A DNA stretch of 64,000 nucleotides from Curtobacterium herbarum (GTDB lineage: Bacteria; Actinomycetota; Actinomycetes; Actinomycetales; Microbacteriaceae). Shown here piece by piece: positions 49,658 to 57,181 of the stretch. The notes below the pieces were generated by a model. That model was given only the letters and a program-made list of their open reading frames with translations, was not told where the DNA came from and ran no database searches. The stretch spans positions 248,001 through 312,000 of the forward strand of contig NZ_JAFBBT010000001.1 in NCBI RefSeq assembly GCF_016907335.1, in the 5' to 3' direction. A program made the translations under genes and the position numbers. Within the stretch, counting starts at the first letter, position 1. Every line of letters starts with the position of its first letter.

Positions 49658-52600
49658 GTGTCCGCGCCGCGCATCGCCGTCCTGGGTCCGGTGCTCGCCG
49701 AGGACCCCACCGGGACGCTCGTGCCGCTGCCCGGGGCGCTGGCACGCACCTTCCTCACGGCGCTCGTGCTGGCCGGCGGCCGTGCCGTCACCACCGGGGC
49801 GCTCATCGACGACCTGTGGGGCGACGGACCACCGAAGGGCGCCCGCGCCGCCCTGCAGACCCTCGTCTCGCGCCTGCGCCGTGCCACCGCCGACGGGCTG
49901 GTCGTCTCGACGGCCGCCGGCTACGCACTCGGGGTGGACGCCGACGCGACCGACCTGGGCGCCGCCGAACGGACACTCGACGGGTCGCGGGACGCGCCGG
50001 CGGACGCTCCGGCGCTCCGTGCCGCGCTCGACCGCTGGCGCGGCGAGCCCGGTGGCGACCTCGACGGCCCGGTCGCCGGGGAGCTCGCCGACCGGGCCGC
50101 CATCGTCCGACGGGACCTCCGTCGTCGACTCGCCACGACCCTCCAGTCAGCCGGTGACCCGGCCGCGGCCGCTGCCCTCTGGCGGGACGAAGCGGCGGCC
50201 GACCCCTTCGACGAGGCCGCCGTCGCCGGCCTGGTGCGTGCCCTCGCCGCCGCCGGCCAGTCCGCCGAGGCGCTCGCCGTCTTCGCCGCGCACCGCGACC
50301 GGCTGTCCGACGAACTCGGTGCCGACCCGTCGGCCGACCTGGTCCGACTGAACGCCGACGTACTCCGCAGCGCCGGACCCGCCAGCGGCTCGACCCGTCG
50401 CGTCGGGCTGCGGGCCGCCCCGAACGCGCTCATCGGTCGGGAGGCCGACCTCGCCACCGTGACGCGCCTCCTGTCCCAGGCGCGGCTGGTGACGATCCTC
50501 GGGGCCGGTGGCCTCGGCAAGACCCGGCTGGCGCAGGCCGCGGCGGCGACGGTCCCTGCCGGCTGCGGGGTCGTGGTGGTCGAGCTCGCCCCGCTCACCA
50601 CCGGCGAGGACGTGGTCCCCGCGATCGGTGCGCTGCTCGGGATCGCCGAGGTGCGCAGTGCGCGGAGCCTCCGGGACGCGGTCGTCGCTGACCTCCGCAC
50701 CCGGGTGGTCCGGGCGCTCGGTGAGGAACCCACCGTGCTCGTGCTCGACAACTGCGAGCACCTCCTGGAGCCGGTCGCCGCGTTCACTGCCGATCTGCTC
50801 GCCGAGCTGCCTGGTCTGCGGGTCCTGACGACCTCGCGTGCACCGCTCGTGGTCTCCGGCGAGGTCGTCGCCCCGCTGGCGCCCCTGCCGGTCGAGGCCG
50901 ACGGGGCGGCCGTCCGCCTGTTCACGGACCGGGCCCGCGCTGCCCGACCGGGTGCGGTGCTGCCGGTCGATGCCGTCCGCCGCATCTGCACCCGCCTGGA
51001 CGGGTCGCCGCTGGCGATCGAACTCGCGGCCGCCCGGATCCGCGGGATGAGCGTCGACGAGATCGAACGCCGGCTCGACGACCGGTTCGCGCTGCTCCGC
51101 GGTGGGGACCGGTCGGCGCCCGAACGGCACCGGACGCTGCTCGCCGTCATCGAGTGGAGCTGGCGACTGCTCGACGACGGCGCCCGCGATCTCCTGACCC
51201 GGCTCGCGCTCTTCCCGGACGGGCTGTCCGTCGACGCCGTGGCGGCCGTCGCTGCTCCGGCCCGGGTGCACGACGCCTTCGACGACCTGGCCGAACTGGT
51301 CGAGCAGTCCCTCGTGCAACTCGTCGAGCAGGAGGGGGAGCCGGTCCGCTACCGCCTGCTCGAGACCGTCCGCGAGTTCGGTGCCGCACGGCTCGAGGAG
51401 TCCGGTGCCACGGCGGACGTCCGCGCGGCGATGACGCGGTGGGCCTGCGCGCTGGCCGCCGAGCACGACCTGTTCACCGTCCGGACCACGGACCAGGTCG
51501 CACGGTTCCGGGTCCTCGAGCGCGAGGCGGACAACCTCATCACACTGCTGCGCTGGAACCTCCGGGCCGGGGACGCGCTCGCGGTCGCACCGCTGTTCTC
51601 GGCGCTCGCCGGGTACTGGTCGTTCCGCGGGGCGCACGGCGAGGTCGCGGCCATCGCGCCGGACGTCGTCGCTGTCCTCCGCACCCTCCCGCCCGGAGAC
51701 GACGGCGGGCAGGACGGCGGGCACGACGGCGGGCCCGCCCCGGAGGACGCACCCGCGCGCGCCTCCGGCGTCCGCACCGCCGCGGTCCTCGGACTCGTCA
51801 TCGCCTGCGCGACCGCCGCGTTCTCCGACCGGCGGACCTCGGTGCGCGCCCGCGCCGCGCTCCGCCGCCTGCGTCGGGCCGGCGTGACCGGCGTCCCGGT
51901 GGTCGACGCCCAGGCCGAGCTGCTGCTGACCCTCGGCCGTCGGGACGTGGGCGAGGCGGCCCTGTCCCGATTCCGCGGGGACCCGGACACCGGGGTGGCG
52001 TGCCTGGCGCACCTGCTCAGCGCGCCCCTGACCGAGAACGACGGCGAGCTCGAACGCGCCCTGGGCTTCGCGACCCGCGCGCGGGTGCTCGCCGAGCAGG
52101 CCGGTGACGTCTGGACGTCGGGTACCGCGGCCGTCTCGGTGACACAGCTCGCCGGGCAGCTCGGTCGGTACGAGCAGGCGCTCGCCGCGGCGGACGTGGC
52201 GCGGGAACGGCTGGAGCAGTTCGGCGCCGAGGACGACCTGGTCGAGGTCGGCTGGAGCGTCGGGTTGAGCGCTGCGGCGACCGGCGACGTCGACCGGGCC
52301 CGGGCGTTGGCCGCGGAACTCGCCGCACTCCCGGTCGCCCCCGGTACCGGTCCGGTCGGTGGTCCGGGTGGCGGTCCTGGCGGGGAACGGGCACAGATGA
52401 CGCTGCTCGCGCACGCGGTCCGGGCCGAGGTCGCGCGCGCCGAGGGCGATCCCGCGCGTGCGGTCGGCGAGTACCGGCGTGCGTGGGACCAGGTGCTGCC
52501 GCACCGGCGTGAGGCGAGCCAGTGGGTGATGATCGTCGGGGCGGCGCTGCTCGCCGCACAGGACGAGGCGGCGGACGGCGCCGCGCGGGAGGCGGCGGAC

Positions 52601-53017
52601 GCGGGCCGGTCCGCCGGGGCCGGGGCGGGCCTCCAGGACGGCCGGGAGGCACGTGCGGACATCGCACGACAGGTCCGGGTGAGCGCCCTGGTCGCCCTCC
52701 GCAAGCCGTCGCTGTGGAACGACCTGCCGGTGGTCGGGACGGCCGTCCTCGCCGCCGCGCTCGACGCGATCGGGCGTCGTGCCGACCCGGCCCTCGTCGC
52801 CGCGGCGTGGGGCAGCGCCCTCCGGCTCGGCGCGCGACAGGACTTCGCGGTCCTCGGCCACGGACGGCTCAGGCCGCTCGTCGTCGCCGCCGTCGGCGAG
52901 GCGCTGGTGGCGGATGCGGAGACGGCCTCGGCCGGGACGTCCCGGGCCGAGGCCGCCGCTGCCGCGCGTGCGGTGCTCGAGGCGATCAGGCCTTCCGCAT
53001 GTACGCCCGGACGGTGA
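49658..53017 (+). CDS. AfsR/SARP-type regulator: winged helix, BTAD, NB-ARC-like ATPase, TPR-like region
   Basis: 1119 residues. Winged-helix DNA-binding domain about 1-95 (LPLPGALARTFLTALVLAGGRAVTTGALIDDLWGDGPPKGARAALQTLVSRLRRA), bacterial transcriptional activation domain about 97-245, then a STAND ATPase with Walker A GAGGLGKTRLAQA near 283-295, Walker B VLVLDNCEHLLEPV and TTSRAPL sensor, winged-helix-like region LLDDGARDLLTRLALF, and a long helical C-terminus. Gly-rich linkers include a DGGQDGGHDGG run from three 12-base repeats (51701-51736). Such proteins act as signal-gated activators. Its 3' end overlaps the convergent ABC permease gene by 32 bases. Confidence 0.88.
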   Translation: MSAPRIAVLGPVLAEDPTGTLVPLPGALARTFLTALVLAGGRAVTTGALIDDLWGDGPPKGARAALQTLVSRLRRATADGLVVSTAAGYALGVDADATDLGAAERTLDGSRDAPADAPALRAALDRWRGEPGGDLDGPVAGELADRAAIVRRDLRRRLATTLQSAGDPAAAAALWRDEAAADPFDEAAVAGLVRALAAAGQSAEALAVFAAHRDRLSDELGADPSADLVRLNADVLRSAGPASGSTRRVGLRAAPNALIGREADLATVTRLLSQARLVTILGAGGLGKTRLAQAAAATVPAGCGVVVVELAPLTTGEDVVPAIGALLGIAEVRSARSLRDAVVADLRTRVVRALGEEPTVLVLDNCEHLLEPVAAFTADLLAELPGLRVLTTSRAPLVVSGEVVAPLAPLPVEADGAAVRLFTDRARAARPGAVLPVDAVRRICTRLDGSPLAIELAAARIRGMSVDEIERRLDDRFALLRGGDRSAPERHRTLLAVIEWSWRLLDDGARDLLTRLALFPDGLSVDAVAAVAAPARVHDAFDDLAELVEQSLVQLVEQEGEPVRYRLLETVREFGAARLEESGATADVRAAMTRWACALAAEHDLFTVRTTDQVARFRVLEREADNLITLLRWNLRAGDALAVAPLFSALAGYWSFRGAHGEVAAIAPDVVAVLRTLPPGDDGGQDGGHDGGPAPEDAPARASGVRTAAVLGLVIACATAAFSDRRTSVRARAALRRLRRAGVTGVPVVDAQAELLLTLGRRDVGEAALSRFRGDPDTGVACLAHLLSAPLTENDGELERALGFATRARVLAEQAGDVWTSGTAAVSVTQLAGQLGRYEQALAAADVARERLEQFGAEDDLVEVGWSVGLSAAATGDVDRARALAAELAALPVAPGTGPVGGPGGGPGGERAQMTLLAHAVRAEVARAEGDPARAVGEYRRAWDQVLPHRREASQWVMIVGAALLAAQDEAADGAAREAADAGRSAGAGAGLQDGREARADIARQVRVSALVALRKPSLWNDLPVVGTAVLAAALDAIGRRADPALVAAAWGSALRLGARQDFAVLGHGRLRPLVVAAVGEALVADAETASAGTSRAEAAAAARAVLEAIRPSACTPGR

Positions 53018-53825
53018 GCGGGGCGAACACCGCGACGATGACCGCTGCGCCGAGCAGGCTCAGCCACAGGTCGCCGCCGACCGTGCCGTGGTTGACCAGG
53101 TCGCGGACCGCGGTGATGAGGTGCGAGACCGGGTTCACGTCGGAGAACCAGTGCAGCCAGTCCGGCAGGGTGTCCGCGGGGACGAACGCGTTCGACAGGA
53201 ACGTCAGCGGGAAGAGCACCAGGTTCGAGATGCCCGAGACGCTCGACGCCGTGCGGGCGACGACCCCGAAGTAGGCGAAGACCCAGCTGATCGCCCAGGC
53301 CACGACGACCACGAGCAGGCCGGCGAGGAGCACCGCGCCGATGCCGCCCGCGGGACGCAGCCCCATGATGAAGCCGACCGTGAACGTGATCGTCGTGGCG
53401 ATGGCGTAGCGGACGGTGTCGGCGAGCAGGGCACCGGCGAGCGGGGCGATGCGCGCGATCGGCAGTGACCGGAAGCGGTCGAACACGCCCTTGTCCATGT
53501 CCTCGCGGAGCTGCACGCCGGTGACGATCGACGACGTGATGTTCGTCTGCACGAGGATGCCCGGGATGATGATCGGCAGGTAGCTGCTGACGTCGCCGGC
53601 GATCGCGCCACCGAAGATGTACGTGAACATCACGGTGAACACGATCGGCATGAGCGTCACGTCGAAGAGCTGCTCCGGGGTGCGCCGGACCTTGATCAGC
53701 CCGCGGTACGCCATCGTCAGTGACTGCCGGACGGTCGCGGCGAGGCCGGAACCGCCGACGCCGGGCCGCGGGGTGATGCGCGGTGCGCCGGTAGTGGCCA
53801 GGTCGGGTGTGGTGAGCGTGGTCAT
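52986..53825 (-). CDS. ABC-2 type (DrrB-like) exporter permease
   Basis: 279 residues with six predicted transmembrane helices; ABC2_membrane family. Landmarks: RRTPEQLFDVTLMPIVFTVMFTYIFGGAIAG, NITSSIVTGVQLREDMDKGVFDRFRSLPIARIAPLAGALLADTVRY and FLSNAFVPADTLPDWLHWFSDVNPVSHLITAVRDLV, closely resembling DrrB daunorubicin exporters. Forms an efflux pump with the ATPase encoded just upstream; its ATG overlaps that gene's stop (ATGA). The substrate is unknown. Confidence 0.92.
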   Translation of the reverse strand: MTTLTTPDLATTGAPRITPRPGVGGSGLAATVRQSLTMAYRGLIKVRRTPEQLFDVTLMPIVFTVMFTYIFGGAIAGDVSSYLPIIIPGILVQTNITSSIVTGVQLREDMDKGVFDRFRSLPIARIAPLAGALLADTVRYAIATTITFTVGFIMGLRPAGGIGAVLLAGLLVVVVAWAISWVFAYFGVVARTASSVSGISNLVLFPLTFLSNAFVPADTLPDWLHWFSDVNPVSHLITAVRDLVNHGTVGGDLWLSLLGAAVIVAVFAPLTVRAYMRKA

Positions 53826-54823
53826 GCGTTGCTCCCTTCGAGCGTGCGGTCGGCATGTGCGGACGCGTCGGCGCCCACCCCTTCGCCGGTGATGGTGAGG
53901 AACACCTCGTCGAGCGTCGGCTTCTGCACGCTCATCTCGGTGAGGGAGATGCCGGCCTCGCGGAAGGACACCAGCAGGTCGGTGACGCGGTCCGGGTCCG
54001 CCATCGGCGCGGTGAGCCGGGAGCCCTCGGGGCTGACGACCGCCGCGGTCCCGAGCACCCGGAGCACCAGCTCGGACGCCTCCGCCAGCCGGGCCGGGGC
54101 CGAGTCCGCCAGCCGGAGCTGCAGCGACGCGGTCCCGATCGAGGCCTTGAGCTCGTCGCTCGTGCCCTCGGCCACCACCCGGCCGTGGTCGATCACCGCG
54201 ATCCGGTCCGCGAGCTGGTCGGCCTCGTCCAGGTACTGGGTCGTCAGCAGGACCGTCGACCCGGTCGCGACGAGCTCCCGGATCGTGTCCCACATCTGCG
54301 CCCGGGTCCGCGGGTCGAGGCCGGTCGTCGGCTCGTCGAGGAAGATCAGCGGCGGCTGCGCGATGAGGCTCGCCGCCAGGTCCAGCCGACGCCGCATGCC
54401 GCCGGAGAACCCGCGGAGCGGCCGTCGCGCGGCCTCGCTCAACCCGAAGCGTTCGAGCAGCTCGGTGGACTTCCGCTTCGCCTCGGCCCCGGACAGCCCG
54501 AGCAGCCGACCGAAGACGACGAGGTTCTCGGTGGCGCTCAGGGTCTCGTCGACACTGGCGTACTGGCCGGTCACGCCGATGAGCTGGCGCACCACGTGCG
54601 GCTCCCGGCGGACGTCGTGGCCGAACACCCGCGCCTCGCCGCCGTCCAGGCGGAGCAGGGTCGCGAGCATGCTGATGGTGGTGGTCTTGCCGGCGCCGTT
54701 CGGCCCGAGCACCCCGTAGACCGTGCCGGCCTCGACGCGGAGGTCGACCCCGTCCACGGCCCGGTTGCTGCCGAACGTCTTCACGAGGCCAGTGGCCTCC
54801 ACCGCGAGCGGTGTCGTGGTCAT
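53822..54823 (-). CDS. DrrA-like ABC exporter ATPase
   Basis: 333 residues. Walker A GPNGAGKTT at 40-48, Q-loop VTGQYASVDETLSATENL, signature LRGFSGGMRRRLDLAASL, Walker B LIFLDEPTTGLDPRTRAQMW and the switch region TTQYLDEADQLADRI, then the C-terminal DrrA extension ending MSVQKPTLDEVFLTITG. The family energises export of hydrophobic drugs. The ATG at 54823 follows GGAAGGACA; larger frames to 55996 are antisense to truA. Divergent from truA with 97 bases between. Confidence 0.93.
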   Translation of the reverse strand: MTTTPLAVEATGLVKTFGSNRAVDGVDLRVEAGTVYGVLGPNGAGKTTTISMLATLLRLDGGEARVFGHDVRREPHVVRQLIGVTGQYASVDETLSATENLVVFGRLLGLSGAEAKRKSTELLERFGLSEAARRPLRGFSGGMRRRLDLAASLIAQPPLIFLDEPTTGLDPRTRAQMWDTIRELVATGSTVLLTTQYLDEADQLADRIAVIDHGRVVAEGTSDELKASIGTASLQLRLADSAPARLAEASELVLRVLGTAAVVSPEGSRLTAPMADPDRVTDLLVSFREAGISLTEMSVQKPTLDEVFLTITGEGVGADASAHADRTLEGSNA

Positions 54824-54907
54824 CGTCGTGTCCTTCCGTCGACGTCGTGGTCGAGGACGACAGTGCCGAGTACCGCTCACGCGGCACTGACGCGGCGCTG
54901 ACATCGG

Positions 54908-54913
54908 TACCGT
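54908..54913 (+). promoter_or_regulatory. -10 element of truA (leaderless)
   Basis: TACCGT lies seven bases before the GTG at 54921. An 11-base near-direct repeat GCGGCACTGAC/GCGGCGCTGAC lies immediately upstream (54881-54902) in the shared gap with the ABC operon. Confidence 0.5.
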
Positions 54914-54920
54914 GGAGGGC

Positions 54921-55874
54921 GTGAGCGAGACGGCCCGGACACCAGGCGACACCGGCGCAGGCGAGACCGGCGTGCGACTGCGGATCGACCTGTCGTACGA
55001 CGGCTCCGGCTTCTCCGGGTGGGCACGCCAGCCCGCCCTCCGGACCGTGCAGGGTGTGCTCGAGGACGCGCTCGCCACCGTCTTCACCCGGTGGGGCGAA
55101 CCACCGCAGCTGACCGTCGCCGGTCGCACCGACGCCGGCGTGCACGCCACCGGACAGGTCGCACACCTCGACCTCAGCCCCGACCAGTGGGCCGCCCTGA
55201 CCCGGCCGAAGCGCCCGAGCGCCGACGGCACCGTCCGCGACGCCTTCGCCGGCCTCGTCCGACGGCTCAACGGCCTCGCCGGTGCCGACGGGGACATCGT
55301 CGTCCGCAGTGTCACCGTCGCCCCCGCCGGCTTCGACGCCCGGTTCTCCCCGCTCTGGCGGCGGTACCGGTACCGGGTCGCCGACGTCGACGCCCTCCGC
55401 GACCCGCTCCGCCGCGGGCACACGACCTGGTACCCGGGGCGCCTCGACCCGGCAGCGATGGAGCGGGGTGCGCTGCGGCTGCTCGGACTGCACGACTTCG
55501 CGGCGTTCTGCAAGCCGCGCGTCGGCGCGACCACGATCCGGACCCTGCAGGAGTTCCGCTGGGACCGTGAGCCGGACGGCGTGCTGGTGGCGAGCCTCCA
55601 GGCCGACGCCTTCTGCCACTCGATGGTGCGTGCGATGGTCGGGGGCACCCTCGCCGTCGGCGAGGGCCGGCTGACGCCGGACGAGCTCGACGAGCTGCGG
55701 GTCGCGGCGGCACGCACCAGCGCCTTCACCACCGCGCCGGCCCGCGGACTCACCCTCACCGAGGTCGGGTACCCGGACGACGACGCCCTGGAGGCGCGGG
55801 CCGTCCAGACACGCGCCCGTCGCGACGCGGAGGGGCACCGGCCCGGCGACCTGCCGGACGAGGACGGGCGGTAG
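54921..55874 (+). CDS. truA: tRNA pseudouridine(38-40) synthase
   Basis: 317 residues. Isomerises uridines 38-40 in the anticodon stem. Conserved RLRIDLSYDGSGFSGWARQPALRTVQG, the catalytic Asp (D71) in AGRTDAGVHATGQVAHLDL, RRYRYRV, and QADAFCHSMVRAMVGGTLAVGEGR. The GTG at 54921 was chosen over 54912 because it is spaced correctly from the TACCGT -10. The stop codon lies in the -10 of the next gene. Confidence 0.95.
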   Translation: MSETARTPGDTGAGETGVRLRIDLSYDGSGFSGWARQPALRTVQGVLEDALATVFTRWGEPPQLTVAGRTDAGVHATGQVAHLDLSPDQWAALTRPKRPSADGTVRDAFAGLVRRLNGLAGADGDIVVRSVTVAPAGFDARFSPLWRRYRYRVADVDALRDPLRRGHTTWYPGRLDPAAMERGALRLLGLHDFAAFCKPRVGATTIRTLQEFRWDREPDGVLVASLQADAFCHSMVRAMVGGTLAVGEGRLTPDELDELRVAAARTSAFTTAPARGLTLTEVGYPDDDALEARAVQTRARRDAEGHRPGDLPDEDGR

Positions 55875-55883
55875 CGTCGGGGG

Positions 55884-56630
55884 ATGGCTCCTCGTGCTCC
55901 ACGCTCCGTCGTCTCCGTCGCACCCGGTGTGGTCTTCGTCGAGGGGCCGGTGTCGAACTGGGTCGTCCTGGCCGAGGAGGACGGCGTCGCCCTCATCGAC
56001 GCGGGCTACCCGGCCGACACCGACCTGGTGCTCGACAGCGTCCTGCTCGCCGGCCACGACCTCGACGAGCTCCGCCGCGTCTACGTCACCCACGGCCACG
56101 TCGACCACGTCGGCGGGCTGCCCGGGATCCTCGAGCGCTTCCCGCACGTCGAGGTCCTGGCGCACGCCGACGAACTCGACAACGTCCGTGGACCGTCGCG
56201 CCGGCAGGTGACGCCGGCCGAGATCGGCGGACGTCTGGCCGCGCCCCGGGTGCTCCGCTGGCTCGGCCGCGCGATCGCCTCCGACGCCCTCCGCCCGACT
56301 ACCGTGCCGAGTGCCCGCGCCTTCACCGCCCGAGACTTCGAGGGCCGGGCGATGACGCCGCTGCCCGTCCCCGGGCACACCGACGGCTCCACCGCCTACC
56401 TGCTGCCCGCGGCCGACGCGATCGTCACCGGTGACGCCGTCGTCACGCACCACGACACGCAGCCCGGGTCGTGGGCACCGCGGCCGCGGATGATCACGCC
56501 GTTCTTCACGGCCGACCAGGCGCTCGCCGTGGAGTCGGCTCGGGCGCTGGCCTACCCGGCGATCGTGCTGCCGGGGCACGGGCCGGCGGTGCACCGGGTG
56601 GGGTCGGAGTGGGTGCCGATCCAGGGGTGA
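55884..56630 (+). CDS. metallo-beta-lactamase-fold hydrolase
   Basis: 248 residues. Metal-binding motif VTHGHVDHVGG (H70, H72, D74, H75), then PVPGHTDGS, IVTGDAVV and VLPGHGPAV for the remaining His and Asp ligands, so a binuclear zinc or iron site is expected. The overall pattern is that of glyoxalase II-like MBL proteins; the substrate is unknown. TAGCGT at 55872-55877, partly formed by the truA stop codon, is six bases before the ATG, consistent with leaderless expression, although read-through from truA is equally possible. Confidence 0.85.
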   Translation: MAPRAPRSVVSVAPGVVFVEGPVSNWVVLAEEDGVALIDAGYPADTDLVLDSVLLAGHDLDELRRVYVTHGHVDHVGGLPGILERFPHVEVLAHADELDNVRGPSRRQVTPAEIGGRLAAPRVLRWLGRAIASDALRPTTVPSARAFTARDFEGRAMTPLPVPGHTDGSTAYLLPAADAIVTGDAVVTHHDTQPGSWAPRPRMITPFFTADQALAVESARALAYPAIVLPGHGPAVHRVGSEWVPIQG

Positions 56631-56723
56631 GGGCGTCGTTCCGGCATCGGCGACTGGTGCTGGAACAACAGATGTGACATGGTGTTCGACCGGTGACGGA
56701 GCCGCGACCTGGAGGGAACCACC

Positions 56724-57008
56724 ATGGACATCGTCCGCAGGGGCAAGACCGACGGGGCCAACGCCGGATCAGGCGGGCACGGCAGGATCCGCCAGTCCGT
56801 CGTCGGACTCCTGACGGTCGTCGCGACACTGGGGTGCTGCGTCGTCGGCGTGATGAGCGAAGGTCTGACGATCCGCGGGGTCGCGGCAGTCGTCACAGTA
56901 GCTGCGATGGCCGGATCGCTGGCGCTCGCGAGGGGACGCGGGAACCTCGTGGGGTGGTACGTCGCTGCAGCGGGGGTGGCGCTGTTGCGTGTGCTCTCCG
57001 GGTCGTGA
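56724..57008 (+). CDS. small membrane protein, unknown function
   Basis: 94 residues; a basic Gly-rich N-terminus (1-24) and about three hydrophobic segments (about 25-46, 50-70, 75-92). No homology recognised. The ATG follows CTGGAGGGAACC, a good ribosome-binding site, which is the main reason to accept it. The flanking gaps contain no clear terminator. Confidence 0.55.
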   Translation: MDIVRRGKTDGANAGSGGHGRIRQSVVGLLTVVATLGCCVVGVMSEGLTIRGVAAVVTVAAMAGSLALARGRGNLVGWYVAAAGVALLRVLSGS

Positions 57009-57097
57009 GGCGGTCGTCGAGCCCATCGTGGTGACGGCGGGTGCGTGGCTGCTCGCGTCGCCCGGGGGAACGGACGGTCGACCCTCGTCCGGGGGCG

Positions 57098-57121
57098 AGG
57101 TTTCACCTCGTCGTAACCTGT
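57098..57121 (+). promoter_or_regulatory. candidate promoter with PHO-box-like repeats upstream of the nuclease gene
   Basis: TAACCT (57114-57119) fits TAnnnT. It overlaps two half-sites that, on the minus strand, read AGGTTA and AGGTGA with an 11-base period, the spacing of PhoP/RegX3 boxes in actinobacteria (GTTCACC-type repeats). The match is imperfect. Confidence 0.25.
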
Positions 57122-57181
57122 GTGACCCCGCAGGCCCGTACGGTTCACGCGATCCCTCCCGACTCCGAACCGAAGGTCCCC

